A stretch of DNA of 64,000 nt, from positions 1 to 64,000 of the forward strand of contig CAYUSP010000006.1 of the NCBI GenBank assembly GCA_964447405.1, written 5' to 3'. Numbering within the stretch: position 1 is the stretch's first letter; every line of letters begins with the position of its first letter. Made by a program: the position numbers and the translations under genes. The stretch comes from JALNZF01 sp964447405 (GTDB taxonomy: Bacteria; Nitrospirota; UBA9217). The notes under the pieces are model-generated. The model searched no databases. It saw nothing but the letters and a program-made list of their open reading frames with translations, and was not told the DNA's origin. Positions 26,765 to 36,388 of the stretch are shown here, piece after piece.

Positions 26765-27633
26765 TACATGCTGAGCAGCGTGGCATGCATCAGAATCTTG
26801 TCCGTCGCGGTTTTGAGACTGGAAAAGTTCCTTGCGTTCTGGATCGCCATTGCCGCGTAGGTGGTCAGAGAATTGAGCGCCTTCAGGTCTTCAATCGTGA
26901 ACAACCGGTCCGAGCACAGGCTCATATTCATGACGCCGACCTGGCTGCCGCTGCACTTGACCGGCACGCACAGCATCGAACGGATGTGAATTTCTCCGGA
27001 TTTGAACCGGGGGTCGATCGCGACATTGTTTACGAGCTCCGCCCTGCCGCTCTTCAACACATCTCCGGCAATTCCCTCGCCCGCCGACAAGGCGATCTTG
27101 TTGCCGGACTCGGCGCCGAACGCCGCCCTGATCGACAGCATGTCGGTCGTTTCATCGTACAGCATGATCGATCCGTTATCGGCCTTGACCATGTTCTTTG
27201 CTTCATGCAGCACCATCTCACACGTGTCGTCCACATTGGAAAAGATCTTCAGCATCTCGGCCTTGGCTTCCGAGATTCCGGCGAAATTTTCGTTCAGCCG
27301 CCGTATCCGCTGGCTCATGGTCTCCAGGATCTTGAACACCAGCGTGGGATCATGGCTGATCGTTTGAAAAAGCTTCTTCTTGTCCACGCTCAAGACCCTG
27401 GCCTCGCCGAGCGCGGATGCAGTCGCGGACCGCGGCAGCTTATCGAACAGGGACATTTCTCCGAACATGTCTCCGCTCGACAGGGTAGCGAGCGTGACAT
27501 CTTCCGAGTGCGGTGTGTGCTTGGTTATTTTCACCTGCCCGGACTGGATAACGTACATCACCTCGCCCTTGTCACCCTCCCTGAAGATCGCCTCGCCATT
27601 CGAGTAAACCCTGCCAAGCTCCCCGTCTTTCAT
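26764..27633 (-). CDS. Cyclic-nucleotide-binding plus GAF domain sensor
   Basis: 289-aa soluble regulator. Residues ~8-115 form a cNMP-binding beta-barrel (AIFREGDKGEVMYVIQSGQV, GDMFGEMSLFDKLPRSATA). Residues ~130-280 form a GAF domain (NGSIMLYDETTDMLSIRAAF, ALSAGEGIAGDVLKSG, SMLCVPVKC). There is no helix-turn-helix or catalytic output domain, so output probably passes through a partner. The coupled two-CW protein directly downstream is the obvious candidate. The cNMP site keeps FGEMSL...PRSATA, consistent with nucleotide binding. Confidence 0.88.
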   Translation of the reverse strand: MKDGELGRVYSNGEAIFREGDKGEVMYVIQSGQVKITKHTPHSEDVTLATLSSGDMFGEMSLFDKLPRSATASALGEARVLSVDKKKLFQTISHDPTLVFKILETMSQRIRRLNENFAGISEAKAEMLKIFSNVDDTCEMVLHEAKNMVKADNGSIMLYDETTDMLSIRAAFGAESGNKIALSAGEGIAGDVLKSGRAELVNNVAIDPRFKSGEIHIRSMLCVPVKCSGSQVGVMNMSLCSDRLFTIEDLKALNSLTTYAAMAIQNARNFSSLKTATDKILMHATLLSM

Positions 27634-27694
27634 GGCCGCCTCCCTGCCTGTAAGGTCGGAATTTCCTCTGCTGTTTTATTGCCAAACATAGTCC

Positions 27695-28504
27695 CTACTT
27701 CTTGTCCTCGATCTGGATGAACGGAACTGCACCGCCGGTCACATTCGGAAGCTTGCCGTCCCATTTCTCGATGGCCTTTATCTGGGCATCGATCTGACGC
27801 AGCTTGATGAGGTCCGGCGAGATGACCTGGCGCTGGAGACGAAGCGCTTCGGCATCAGCCTGCGCAGTGGCGATCTTCTGCTGCGCCTCCACCTTGATCC
27901 GGTCCAGGTCCCGCTTCGCCCTGAGCGCGTGCTGTTCGGCGGTCTGCTTCGACTCGATTGCTTTGTTGAACTCGGTCGAAAACTGGAAGTCCGTAATCGA
28001 AAGCTCCACCACCATGATACCGAAGGGCGCAAGGCGGTCGCGGAGATAGTTACGCACCTGGGTCTTGAGCGCTTCGCGCTTCGAGATAAGTTCCTCGGCA
28101 GTGTACCGCGCAGCCGCTGACTTGAAGCTTTCCTCAATGCTGGGATTGATGATCTTTTCCGAAACATCGCGATTCGTACCCAGGGTCTTGTATACTTCGC
28201 CCACCTTGTCCGGCTGAAGGCTGTAATTCAGAACCATGGTGGTCTGGACCACCTGCAGGTCCTGGCTGGCGGCTTCGGTCTTGGTGGTGGTCTTTTGAAC
28301 ACGCACGGTCAAACGGACGATATCCTCCATTAAGGGGACCTTGAAATGAAGCCCTTCGGCCACTACACGGTTCACCGCACCGAAGCGGAGAATGACACCG
28401 CGGTCACCCGCGTCAACCACAAAATATGAAGACATGGCAACCATTATGCAAAGAAGCACGAGAACGCCGAATGCCGCCAGTTTTGGAACTTGTTGCTGAT
28501 CCAT
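27695..28504 (-). CDS. Prohibitin/SPFH-family membrane protein
   Basis: 269-aa protein with one N-terminal membrane helix (residues ~8-30), an SPFH/band-7 domain (DAGDRGVILRFGAVNRVVAE, GLHFKVPLMEDI) and a C-terminal coiled coil (~175-235, rich in Ala/Gln/Glu). This is the prohibitin/HflC-like arrangement of inner-membrane scaffolds that modulate FtsH-type proteases. The start is ATG 28504 with GGAGGT 8 nt upstream; the longer frame adds 21 residues that do not fit. No ftsH neighbour is visible. Confidence 0.9.
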   Translation of the reverse strand: MDQQQVPKLAAFGVLVLLCIMVAMSSYFVVDAGDRGVILRFGAVNRVVAEGLHFKVPLMEDIVRLTVRVQKTTTKTEAASQDLQVVQTTMVLNYSLQPDKVGEVYKTLGTNRDVSEKIINPSIEESFKSAAARYTAEELISKREALKTQVRNYLRDRLAPFGIMVVELSITDFQFSTEFNKAIESKQTAEQHALRAKRDLDRIKVEAQQKIATAQADAEALRLQRQVISPDLIKLRQIDAQIKAIEKWDGKLPNVTGGAVPFIQIEDKK

Positions 28505-28634
28505 TGCTTTACCTCCGGTGGATAGAGTTGCCGCGCGAAAAAAGTGCGGATGCTGCAAACAGAGCAATCAAACGCCTCTTAAAAAAGATGCGGATGGTTA
28601 CGCCGGTTCAGTAAACCAGAAACACAGTGAGGAA

Positions 28635-28667
28635 CAAAAAAGGCGGTCCAAAACTGATGGGACCGCC
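28635..28667 (-). terminator. Rho-independent terminator after ychJ
   Basis: 8-bp stem GGCGGTCC/GGACCGCC (28642-28649/28660-28667) followed on the minus strand by seven T; 43 bp after the ychJ stop. Confidence 0.85.
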
Positions 28668-28709
28668 CCTGCAGGCTAATTTCATGCTCTATGCAAACCG
28701 GCAGGGACG

Positions 28710-29198
28710 TTATCCGCCGCAGCACTTTTTTGACTTTTTGCCGCTGCCGCAGGGGCAAGGGTCGTTCCTGCCTGCCTTGGGCGCCGAACGAATAACCTGG
28801 GCCGGAGGAAGCGATTTTCCTGTCTCGAAATACCAGGTGCCATCCTTTTTTAGAAATGAAGCCTGTTCATGATAGTCCTGTTTGATCCCGTTCTGCGTGT
28901 AGGACACAACGAACTCGACCTGCCCAACCGTATCTTCCGCACGCCCACCGCTCGTTTTCCGGATCACGAGGCCATGCCACTGCGCCTGTTCCGCCCATGC
29001 GCGCGTGCTCTTTTCATCATAGTCCGAACGGTGGTCAGGATGAAGAGAAGAAAGGATGTATTCCAATTCCTTTTTTACATACGCGCTGTAGCGGGACCGC
29101 ATGAGCTGTTCCGCGGTGACCGCTTTTTGCTCGCCCGCGATCAAGGGCCGGCAGCAGGAATCGTAGGATGCTTGTGAACCGCAGGGACAGATATCCAT
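28710..29198 (-). CDS. ychJ: YchJ-family protein with two SEC-C motifs
   Basis: 162-aa UPF0225/YchJ protein. An N-terminal SEC-C-type motif (CPCGSQASYDSCC) and a C-terminal SEC-C zinc motif (DPCPCGSGKKSKKCC) flank an NTF2-like domain with the LMRSRYSAYVKKELEYI block. SEC-C motifs bind zinc and proteins such as SecB. The cellular role of YchJ is unknown. Length and organisation match the family. Confidence 0.93.
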   Translation of the reverse strand: MDICPCGSQASYDSCCRPLIAGEQKAVTAEQLMRSRYSAYVKKELEYILSSLHPDHRSDYDEKSTRAWAEQAQWHGLVIRKTSGGRAEDTVGQVEFVVSYTQNGIKQDYHEQASFLKKDGTWYFETGKSLPPAQVIRSAPKAGRNDPCPCGSGKKSKKCCGG

Positions 29199-29278
29199 AA
29201 CGACAGCACTCCTTGTTCCGACAGGTGAATTTGTTTCTCAGCAGACCGTTCCGTGCTTTCCGAAGAATAAGAAAACAG

Positions 29279-30580
29279 CTAGGCGCTCTTGAGGTACTCC
29301 ACGATTTTGTCCCGGACCATGCGGAAGACATGCTCGAATTTTGCATCATCATTTTCGAGCAGCGTTATCCGAAAGCCCTTGAGCGAACAATTGAAGCCGG
29401 TCAGGGGAACCACGCAGATCCCCGTTGCAGCAAGCAGGTAGTATACGAAGCGCTTGTCCAGCGCCACGTTGCTGGTTATTTTCTCGACCAGGTCTCTGAC
29501 CCGCTTATCCGCGATCGGCAATACTTGATTGGCATTCAATGCCTTTTCCTCGAACATCACGGTCATATAGAATGCGCCATTCGTCCTGTTCACCACAATC
29601 CCGTTGATGTCCTTCAGCAGATCATATGCGATGTTGGCCTTCTTTTCGTAGCGTTTGTTCCTCTGTTCAACATGGCCCGGAAAGCGTTTGTCGCCCAGGA
29701 TCAGTGGTATCACCTTCTGTGGAAGCGTCGTGGAGCAGACCTCCAGCATTTTGTCGTCCAGAATGCTCTTTACATATTTCGTGAAGACGGGGTCTTTCTT
29801 CTGATTGTAGACCTCGATCCAGCCGCACCGGGAACCCGGCCAGGGGAGCTCCTTTGAGATGCCCTTCATGGAAATGCCGCACACATCTCCGATCACCTCG
29901 GCAAGCGGCACGGCGCGCATCCCGTTGTATGCCATGTTGATGTAGATCTCATCGCATACGATGAACAGGTCGTATTCCCGTGCTATCTCGACGATCTCCT
30001 GGAGGATTCCCTTGGGGTACACCGCGCCGGTTGGGTTGTCCGGATTGATCACCAGAATTCCAGAGATAGCCGGATTATACTTCACCTTCATTCGAAGCTC
30101 GTTAATGTCCGGATACCACAAGTTCCTCGGATCCAGCGCATAGGAAAGGTGTTCTGCGCCGGCGTGGGATGCCTCGGCAGAGGAATGCGTGCTGTACGCC
30201 GGGCTCGGGCCGATCACCCGGTATTCCTGCCTAAGTTGCCCGTAGATCTTGCTGATGGCGTCTCCCAGGCCATTGAAAAAAATGATGTCCTCTTTCGAGA
30301 TTCTGACATTGCCGTTCTTATTTGCCAGGTTCGCCAGGAACTCGCGTGTTTCCTCCAGCCCCTTGGTGGGCGAATAGGCATAGGTCATGTCCTCACGCAC
30401 CGCAGCGCCCACAATATCCTTGATCCAGTCCGGTATCTTTTCCCCCTTCTGCACCGGGTCGCCGATATTTTCCCACATGATCGGAACACCGAGATTGCCG
30501 AACTCCTTGGCTACGGCAACGATCTCCCGTATCTCGTACTTGAGCTCGTCAGCACCGAGGGATACAATGTTATTTCTCAT
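29279..30580 (-). CDS. PLP-dependent class I/II aminotransferase
   Basis: 433-aa fold-type I aminotransferase. Visible are YSPTKGLEETREFLA, NPDNPTGAVYPKGIL, the PLP phenol contact YDLFIVCDEIYINMAY, and the Schiff-base lysine in SMKGISKELPWPGSRCGWIE (Lys of SKELPWPG). It resembles alanine/aspartate aminotransferases of the AlaA/AlaC kind, but is longer and has an insertion around residues 270-330, so the substrate is uncertain. Monocistronic between YchJ and an HD protein. Confidence 0.88.
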   Translation of the reverse strand: MRNNIVSLGADELKYEIREIVAVAKEFGNLGVPIMWENIGDPVQKGEKIPDWIKDIVGAAVREDMTYAYSPTKGLEETREFLANLANKNGNVRISKEDIIFFNGLGDAISKIYGQLRQEYRVIGPSPAYSTHSSAEASHAGAEHLSYALDPRNLWYPDINELRMKVKYNPAISGILVINPDNPTGAVYPKGILQEIVEIAREYDLFIVCDEIYINMAYNGMRAVPLAEVIGDVCGISMKGISKELPWPGSRCGWIEVYNQKKDPVFTKYVKSILDDKMLEVCSTTLPQKVIPLILGDKRFPGHVEQRNKRYEKKANIAYDLLKDINGIVVNRTNGAFYMTVMFEEKALNANQVLPIADKRVRDLVEKITSNVALDKRFVYYLLAATGICVVPLTGFNCSLKGFRITLLENDDAKFEHVFRMVRDKIVEYLKSA

Positions 30581-30699
30581 AAAATTCCCCTGGAAAATAG
30601 AATACGTGCCTGCGTACCATCCCGGCGCGTTTTTTTATACTACCGAATACCGACCGCAGAGTAAAGCGAATTGTTGTCTTGAATGGCCATACAGGCGAA

Positions 30700-31491
30700 T
30701 CATGATGCCTCTGCCCGGCCTGCGACAAAGTTGCGCACGTGCTGAACCGCCGCCCGTATCTCTGTAGTTTCCGGCAGCAGTGCCTCGATTTTCCCGATAT
30801 AATCCCGCTCCTCTACGAGGCGCAGCGAACTGGCAAAATTGAGGTCATATAACCACATGAGTTGCAGCAGTTTGAAATCATTGAGCGTCGCAAGCAGGGA
30901 CTTTTTTGCCATCTCTCCCCGCATCAGACAGGCCAACACCGCTGGAGTGTACATACCCGGAACATCGGGCAGCCCGATGGCTACCGCCTCCGCCCTGCTT
31001 CCCGTGTCCTGGGTGAAATATTCGATCACGACACGCATAATATCGAGCTTGTCCGCATCGCGGACGATCCTTGCGTGCAGCAGAGATTGTTCATCCGGCA
31101 CTTCGGGCAGCACAAAAACATTATGCAGCAGGATCGACCGGATGATCAGGTCCCGCTCCTTCTGCCCAAGGGCCAGAAGAACACCAGCCTCAAGCAACAC
31201 CCGCGCACCCAGAGCAGCATGATTCACCGATACACTGTCATCAAAGGTCTTATACTGCTGATACTGCGGGAACCTGCCTACGTCATGGAACAGGGAAATG
31301 GCCTCAGCGATCAGGACCTCTTCGCAAGCGAGTTTCAGTTCCGTAGTGATCCGGACGGCATTTGCGCAGACCTCGCGGGTATGGTTCTGCTTGATGGCAA
31401 TATTCCTCTGCTCCTCAGGCACAGGCATGGCAAAGGCGGCGCAATAGCCATTGAACCAGTTCTGGAGCGCTGTCAGTTGTTGTTGGTCCAT
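30700..31491 (-). CDS. HD-domain phosphohydrolase-like protein
   Basis: 263-aa HD protein. Metal ligands appear in IKQNHTREVCANAVRI, EAISLFHDVGRFPQYQ, RSILLHNVFVLPE and VRDADKLDIMRVVIEYF, the spacing seen in single-domain HD hydrolases. The substrate is unknown. ATG 31491 is chosen over a TTG four codons upstream. The promoter TTGACT-17-TACAAT (31516-31544) gives a leader of about 18 nt without a clear Shine-Dalgarno sequence. Confidence 0.85.
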   Translation of the reverse strand: MDQQQLTALQNWFNGYCAAFAMPVPEEQRNIAIKQNHTREVCANAVRITTELKLACEEVLIAEAISLFHDVGRFPQYQQYKTFDDSVSVNHAALGARVLLEAGVLLALGQKERDLIIRSILLHNVFVLPEVPDEQSLLHARIVRDADKLDIMRVVIEYFTQDTGSRAEAVAIGLPDVPGMYTPAVLACLMRGEMAKKSLLATLNDFKLLQLMWLYDLNFASSLRLVEERDYIGKIEALLPETTEIRAAVQHVRNFVAGRAEAS

Positions 31492-31515
31492 AGGTATAGT
31501 CAACCGAGTCGGGTG

Positions 31516-31544
31516 ATTGTACTGCTTTGCCCTGCGAGAGTCAA
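31516..31544 (-). promoter_or_regulatory. Sigma70 promoter of the HD gene
   Basis: Minus strand TTGACT (31544-31539), 17-nt spacer, TACAAT (31521-31516), 24 nt before ATG 31491. Confidence 0.65.
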
Positions 31545-31714
31545 GAAAACGCCTCGTGTCCGGATTGACCCCGGTTGTCGAAGCTGCATTTTGCTTTCAC
31601 CTCGAAGATATGCTACTGTATGCCATACTAGCGGGACACGGTCCTTCATGCCCATGCACCATCCGGACCGTTTCCTCTTTTCCGCGATAACTACCTATTC
31701 CAAGGAGCTCTGCC

Positions 31715-32074
31715 ATGTTTATCCGCGACCTGACGGACTGTCCTGAATTCACTGCCGGCGACAACTGCCTGCTGCGCGAGATCCTGCATCCTGACAAACA
31801 GGACCTTGCGCTTCGTTACAGCCTGGCACATGCTGTGGTGAAACCCGGAGACACAACCTGGAAGCACCGGCTCAGAACTTCCGAGGTCTATTATATTATC
31901 GAAGGCGAAGGTATCATGCACATCAACGATGCATCCACTCCTGTCCGCCCAGGTGCAACCATCTACATCCCGCCAATGGCAAGCCAGAGCATTACCAACT
32001 CAGGCACGACTGACCTCACATTCATCTGCATCGTGGATCCGGCCTGGCGCAGGGAAGATGAGGAAGTGCTGTGA
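31715..32074 (+). CDS. Small cupin-domain protein
   Basis: 119-aa single-domain cupin. Motif 1 is partly visible as KPGDTTWKHRLRTSEVYYIIEGEG (metal-ligand His and Glu) and motif 2 as RPGATIYIPPMASQSITNSG, in which the usual His is replaced by Gln in ASQS. Metal binding may therefore be incomplete. Small cupins bind sugars, amino acids or metals; the function here is unknown. AAGGAGC lies 9 nt before the ATG. Confidence 0.85.
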   Translation: MFIRDLTDCPEFTAGDNCLLREILHPDKQDLALRYSLAHAVVKPGDTTWKHRLRTSEVYYIIEGEGIMHINDASTPVRPGATIYIPPMASQSITNSGTTDLTFICIVDPAWRREDEEVL

Positions 32075-32133
32075 TCCCCCAGCAAGCCGACTCAGACCCT
32101 CTAATCCGGACGAACGGGAATCAAAAGGCGTCT

Positions 32134-32241
32134 CGCGCAAATCCGCAAAGCACGCAAAGAAAATCTTTAACTCTATGTTTTAAAACCAAAAGCCTGAGCC
32201 TCTTTTTTGCGAACTTCTTGGCGACTTTGCGTCTTTGCGCG
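32134..32241. repeat. CGCAAAG-type intergenic repeat
   Basis: The gene-free stretch 32075-32398 contains CGCGCAAATCCGCAAAGCAC (32134 on) and the roughly inverse CTTTGCGTCTTTGCGCG (32225-32241). A similar element occurs at 6060-6135. It looks like a dispersed non-coding repeat. The rest of the interval holds the promoter at 32327-32355. Confidence 0.5.
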
Positions 32242-32326
32242 AAAACATTCTTGCCATTATGCGTAGAAGTTAATTCCATAGTAATACCTCCTGAACCCCG
32301 AAACACCCCCTGAGCTGAAAAACCAT

Positions 32327-32355
32327 TTGCCATCTGAGCCCTGCTGCGTTATAGT
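32327..32355 (+). promoter_or_regulatory. Sigma70 promoter of the ABC-F gene
   Basis: TTGCCA 32327-32332, 17-nt spacer, TATAGT 32350-32355; the ATG at 32399 follows 43 nt later with an AGG-containing leader. Confidence 0.65.
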
Positions 32356-32398
32356 ATGAAGCTGTTTTGAGATCGCCCATTTACAGGAAAGCAGGCCA

Positions 32399-34264
32399 AT
32401 GCTCCAGGTAACGAACATCGAAAAATCCTACGGGAAACAGGTGCTGTTCGACGGCGCCGGTTTCACCGTGAATCCCCGCGAGCGCGTGGGCCTCGTCGGC
32501 AGGAACGGCCACGGCAAATCGACGCTCTTTCGCATGATCCTCAAGGAGGAGCACCAGGACTCCGGCACCATCACCATGCCCGCAGGCTACACAGTTGGCC
32601 ATCTGTCGCAGCACATCCATTTCACGGAGGCCACGGTGCTGAAAGAGGGCTGCCTCGCCCTGCCGGTCAATGAGGACCACATCGACGAATCCTACAAGGT
32701 CGAGGCCATCCTCCACGGCCTCGGCTTCACGAACGAGGACTTCGACCGCCCTCCGTCATCGCTCTCCGGCGGATACCAGGTGCGGCTGAATCTCGCAAAA
32801 GTGCTGGCCTCCGAGCCAAACCTGCTGCTCCTCGACGAACCCACGAACTACCTCGACATTGTTTCGGTGCGCTGGCTCACGCAGTTCCTTCGCGCATGGC
32901 GGAATGAGGTGATCATCATCACCCACGACCGCGACTTCATGGACAGCGTCACCACGCACACCATGATCATCCACCGCTGCAAAATACGCAAGGTCGCCGG
33001 AGGCACGCAGAAGCTCTATGATCAGATCCTCATGGAGGAGGAGATCTACGAGAAAACCCGCCAGAACGACGAAAAGAAACGGAAAGAGGTCGAGCAGTTC
33101 ATCAACCGCTTCCGCGCGCAGGCCACTAAAGCCAGCGCCGTGCAGTCCCGCATCAAGGCGCTTGCGAGGCACGAGAAGCTCGACAAACTCGACGAGATCC
33201 GGACCCTGGACTTCAAGTTCCGGTCCGCGCCGTTCGAGGCAAAGTGGCTGATGACGGTCGAAGACCTGTCCTTTTCTTTTTCCCGGGACGGGCAGAAGCT
33301 GATCGACGGGCTTTCGTTCGGCGTCGGTAAAAAGGACCGCATTGCCGTCATCGGAAAGAACGGCAAGGGAAAGACGACGCTGTTGAACCTTCTCGCGAAG
33401 GAAATGTCGCCCACGAGCGGGGAAGTCAGGCTGCATCCCAATACTCAGCTCGCCTACTTCGGCCAGACCAATATCAATCGCCTGAGGCCGGACAAGACCG
33501 CGCTCCAGGAGATCATGGATGCCCACCCGGACTATGCGCAGGGGGAATCGCGCGCGATCTGCGGGCTCATGATGTTTGAAGGCGACAACGCGCTTAAAAA
33601 GGTCAGCGTGCTTTCGGGCGGAGAAAAAAGCCGCGTGCTGCTCGGCAAACTCCTGGTTTCTCCGGCGAACCTGCTCCTCCTCGACGAACCCACGAACCAC
33701 CTGGACATGGATTCCATAGACTCGCTCGTCGAAGCCATCGAGGCCTTTGACGGCGCCGTCATCATCGTGACCCACAGCGAAATGATTCTGGAGGCCGTGG
33801 CTACCAAGCTGATCGTGTACGACAACGAAACCGTGTCGGTCTTCGAGGGAACCTACTTCGACTTCCTTGACCGCGTGGGATGGAGCGATGAAGGCGGGGT
33901 GAAGCTCCGGAAGGGGAAAAAACAGGAGCTCGAACGACCGGTCAACAGAAGGGATGCCAAGAAGCAGCGCGCCGGCATCGTCTCGGACAAATCAAAAGCC
34001 CTCGGCGCGCTCAAGAAAAAGATCGCCGCGCTTGAGGAGGAGATCACGAAACGGGAATTTGATGTCGAGCAGGACACGCAGAAGCTCCTTGAGGTTACGG
34101 TCAAAGGCAAAGCACTGGACATCAAGCGCTTGTCGCAGGCCATCAGCGATAACAAGGCTCTGATCGAACTGCGCTTCGCGGAACTCCAGGACAGCACCAA
34201 TGAGCATGATGCAAAAGCGCGGGAATTCGACCAACAGCTCGCCGAATTGTCGGAGATACCGTGA
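32399..34264 (+). CDS. ABC-F family ATPase (Uup/YheS-like)
   Basis: 621-aa protein with two ABC ATPase domains and no membrane segment. Walker A: GRNGHGKST and GKNGKGKTT. Signatures: LSGGYQVRLNLAKVL and LSGGEKSRVLLGKLL. Walker B: LLLLDEPTNYLD and LLLLDEPTNHLD. The P-site interaction linker is at ~215-265. A Lys/Glu-rich C-terminal coiled coil (~545-620) resembles that of Uup/YheS. ABC-F proteins bind the ribosomal E-site or process ribosome states. It is clearly distinct from the EttA homologue at 37418. Subfamily and substrate are not certain. Confidence 0.92.
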   Translation: MLQVTNIEKSYGKQVLFDGAGFTVNPRERVGLVGRNGHGKSTLFRMILKEEHQDSGTITMPAGYTVGHLSQHIHFTEATVLKEGCLALPVNEDHIDESYKVEAILHGLGFTNEDFDRPPSSLSGGYQVRLNLAKVLASEPNLLLLDEPTNYLDIVSVRWLTQFLRAWRNEVIIITHDRDFMDSVTTHTMIIHRCKIRKVAGGTQKLYDQILMEEEIYEKTRQNDEKKRKEVEQFINRFRAQATKASAVQSRIKALARHEKLDKLDEIRTLDFKFRSAPFEAKWLMTVEDLSFSFSRDGQKLIDGLSFGVGKKDRIAVIGKNGKGKTTLLNLLAKEMSPTSGEVRLHPNTQLAYFGQTNINRLRPDKTALQEIMDAHPDYAQGESRAICGLMMFEGDNALKKVSVLSGGEKSRVLLGKLLVSPANLLLLDEPTNHLDMDSIDSLVEAIEAFDGAVIIVTHSEMILEAVATKLIVYDNETVSVFEGTYFDFLDRVGWSDEGGVKLRKGKKQELERPVNRRDAKKQRAGIVSDKSKALGALKKKIAALEEEITKREFDVEQDTQKLLEVTVKGKALDIKRLSQAISDNKALIELRFAELQDSTNEHDAKAREFDQQLAELSEIP

Positions 34265-34353
34265 GGCTTTCCCATACCATGCAATCGTCGTGGTGTTCCT
34301 GATTCATCGGCGTGAAACAGGCCCGCACGACCTGGCCCCTCACATGAGAAGGA

Positions 34354-36378
34354 ATGATTGGTAACCATGGCATGAACACCCGCCCCCCTGAACTAAAAGG
34401 CTTTGACCGTTTTCTCCAGCGGTTCCTCGTTTCCGTAAAGCAGTGGCTCTTCTTCATGCTTTACCTCATGCTCTTCAGGCTCGCATTCATTCTCTTTTTC
34501 AGAAACAGAATCGAACCCTCCACCGCCTCCCTTGATGTTTTTCTGACTGCGATCAACGGCCTCCGGTACGATTCCATGGTGGTCACCAACCTGCTCTTCC
34601 TCCCCTTTCTGATGAGCATTGCGCCGGCTTCCTGGAACCTGGACCGCCTCGTTGACCGTATTCGCATAGCTTTACATGCGGCTTTCGTGGTCGTAACCGC
34701 AGCCGCGTGGATCATCACCTTCAGCTATTTCAAGGAATACGGCGAGCAATTCAACTACGTCATCTTTAATCTGTATTACGACGATACGGGGGCGATTTTC
34801 AAGACGATCTGGGCGGATTATCATCCGATTCCCACTCTCCTCTCCATTGCCCTTATCTCGGCGCTGACCCTCGTCCTCCAAAAACGATATCTCCGAACCG
34901 GCTTCCCCGCTTCACTGCGCGCATCCGGCCACCGATACCCGCTGCTCTTCAAAATCGCAACCATCGTGCTCGTGCTCGTGCTGGTGGCCGCCGGCTCACG
35001 TGGCTCAATCGGGCGCAGGCCGGCCCAGCGAAAAGATGCCGCGGTTTCCACGGACCCGTTCCTGAACAAGACGGTCGTGAATCCCTATTTCTCGCTTCGT
35101 TTTGCCGTGCAGGATCACGCTCAGCAGACCGGTCTGGCAGGACTCGAATCCTATCTCCCGGACCGCGATGTTCGCAAAGCTGCGCAGCAACTGTTCCGGA
35201 AGCCTGAGCCGCTTGCGGATCTGGACGCCTATCTCGAAAAACGCTCGAAGGGGCATAAAGCTGCTCCGCCGCGCCACATTTTTCTGGTGGTCATGGAAAG
35301 CTACGATGCCTGGCCGTTTCTGAAAAAATATGCCTCCCTCGGATTGACGGAAAATCTCTCCCGCCTGGCGAAGCAGGGCCTGCACTTCACAGACTTCGTG
35401 CCCGCCTCAGACGGCACCATGCAGTCGCTTACCGCGATCATAACCGGCATACCCTATTCCCATGTTGAGATCAATTACCAGATGACCGCCCGCACGCCGT
35501 ACCCTTCGTCGCTATTCGCAACGTTCAAAAAAATGGGGTACCGCACCCGGGTATTTTATGGCGGATACCTGAGCTGGCAGCGCTTCGGTGATTTTGCGCG
35601 GGACCAGGGGGCGGAGGAGATCTACGGGGCGCCTCATATGAGCAAGGGCGCGGCCACCCGCGAGTGGGGGGTCGACGACGAATTCCTTTTCAATTTCGTT
35701 TCCGACACTGTGGATGACCGTCAGCCAAGCTTCAATGTCATCATGACCACGAGTTACCACCCGCCGTATAATATCGATGTCCGGGCCAAGGGCTTCCCGC
35801 TCACCGCGGTCCCACCGGATGTAACGCCGTATTTCGACGGGACGACGAGCCTGACTATGCTCGGCCATTTATGGTATTCCGACAAGTGTCTCGGCGATTT
35901 TGTCAGGACCATCGAGGGCAGGCTGTCTCGCCCCCTGTTCGCTTTTACCGGCGACCACTACGGCCGCAAATTCATCAATGCAAAGCCGGATTTCTTCGAG
36001 CGCTCCGGCGTCCCCTTCATCCTGTACGGCAGCGACGTCCTGCGCGGCCTTCGCATACCGCAGGGCGCGGCAGGATCTCACATCGACATCAGCACCACGC
36101 TGATCGAGCTCACAGCGCCAAAAGGGTTCTCCTACTATTCCGTGGGACAGGATCTGCTCACCCCGCGCGAGGATTTTTTTGGCGTCGGTTTTTTCAGGGT
36201 TATAGGGAAAGACTTCATACTCGAATTGTCAAATCCACCACAGTTTCATCCTCTGCCGGGCAGACCCCTGCCCGCCGTGCTTCCGGACGCGGAATACCTG
36301 ATATCGACATTGAATCGTACATACGGGATAGGATGGTGGCGGGTGAGGCATGGAGCAATGCTGGAAAAACCGTTGTAA
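34354..36378 (+). CDS. LtaS-like sulfatase-fold phosphotransferase
   Basis: 674-aa inner-membrane enzyme. About five N-terminal helices (residues ~20-225) precede an extracellular alkaline-phosphatase-fold domain. Metal and catalytic residues of the LTA-synthase family are visible: Glu in VVMESYDAWPF, the Thr nucleophile in ASDGTMQSLTAIITG, and Asp-His in FAFTGDHYGRKF. In Gram-negatives such proteins transfer phosphoglycerol or phosphoethanolamine to envelope glycans. The acceptor here is unknown. Met1 or Met7 may be the start. It ends ahead of a strong bidirectional hairpin. Confidence 0.9.
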   Translation: MIGNHGMNTRPPELKGFDRFLQRFLVSVKQWLFFMLYLMLFRLAFILFFRNRIEPSTASLDVFLTAINGLRYDSMVVTNLLFLPFLMSIAPASWNLDRLVDRIRIALHAAFVVVTAAAWIITFSYFKEYGEQFNYVIFNLYYDDTGAIFKTIWADYHPIPTLLSIALISALTLVLQKRYLRTGFPASLRASGHRYPLLFKIATIVLVLVLVAAGSRGSIGRRPAQRKDAAVSTDPFLNKTVVNPYFSLRFAVQDHAQQTGLAGLESYLPDRDVRKAAQQLFRKPEPLADLDAYLEKRSKGHKAAPPRHIFLVVMESYDAWPFLKKYASLGLTENLSRLAKQGLHFTDFVPASDGTMQSLTAIITGIPYSHVEINYQMTARTPYPSSLFATFKKMGYRTRVFYGGYLSWQRFGDFARDQGAEEIYGAPHMSKGAATREWGVDDEFLFNFVSDTVDDRQPSFNVIMTTSYHPPYNIDVRAKGFPLTAVPPDVTPYFDGTTSLTMLGHLWYSDKCLGDFVRTIEGRLSRPLFAFTGDHYGRKFINAKPDFFERSGVPFILYGSDVLRGLRIPQGAAGSHIDISTTLIELTAPKGFSYYSVGQDLLTPREDFFGVGFFRVIGKDFILELSNPPQFHPLPGRPLPAVLPDAEYLISTLNRTYGIGWWRVRHGAMLEKPL

Positions 36379-36388
36379 AAGACTATGA

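Noticed and set aside
30700..31491. The three HD proteins as one signalling system
   Set aside because: They differ in size and motif spacing, are scattered (7880, 9767, 30700) and have no shared neighbours, so a common pathway is not supported.
32756..33775. 339-aa minus-strand frame
   Set aside because: Antisense to the ABC-F ATPase gene; no recognisable domain.
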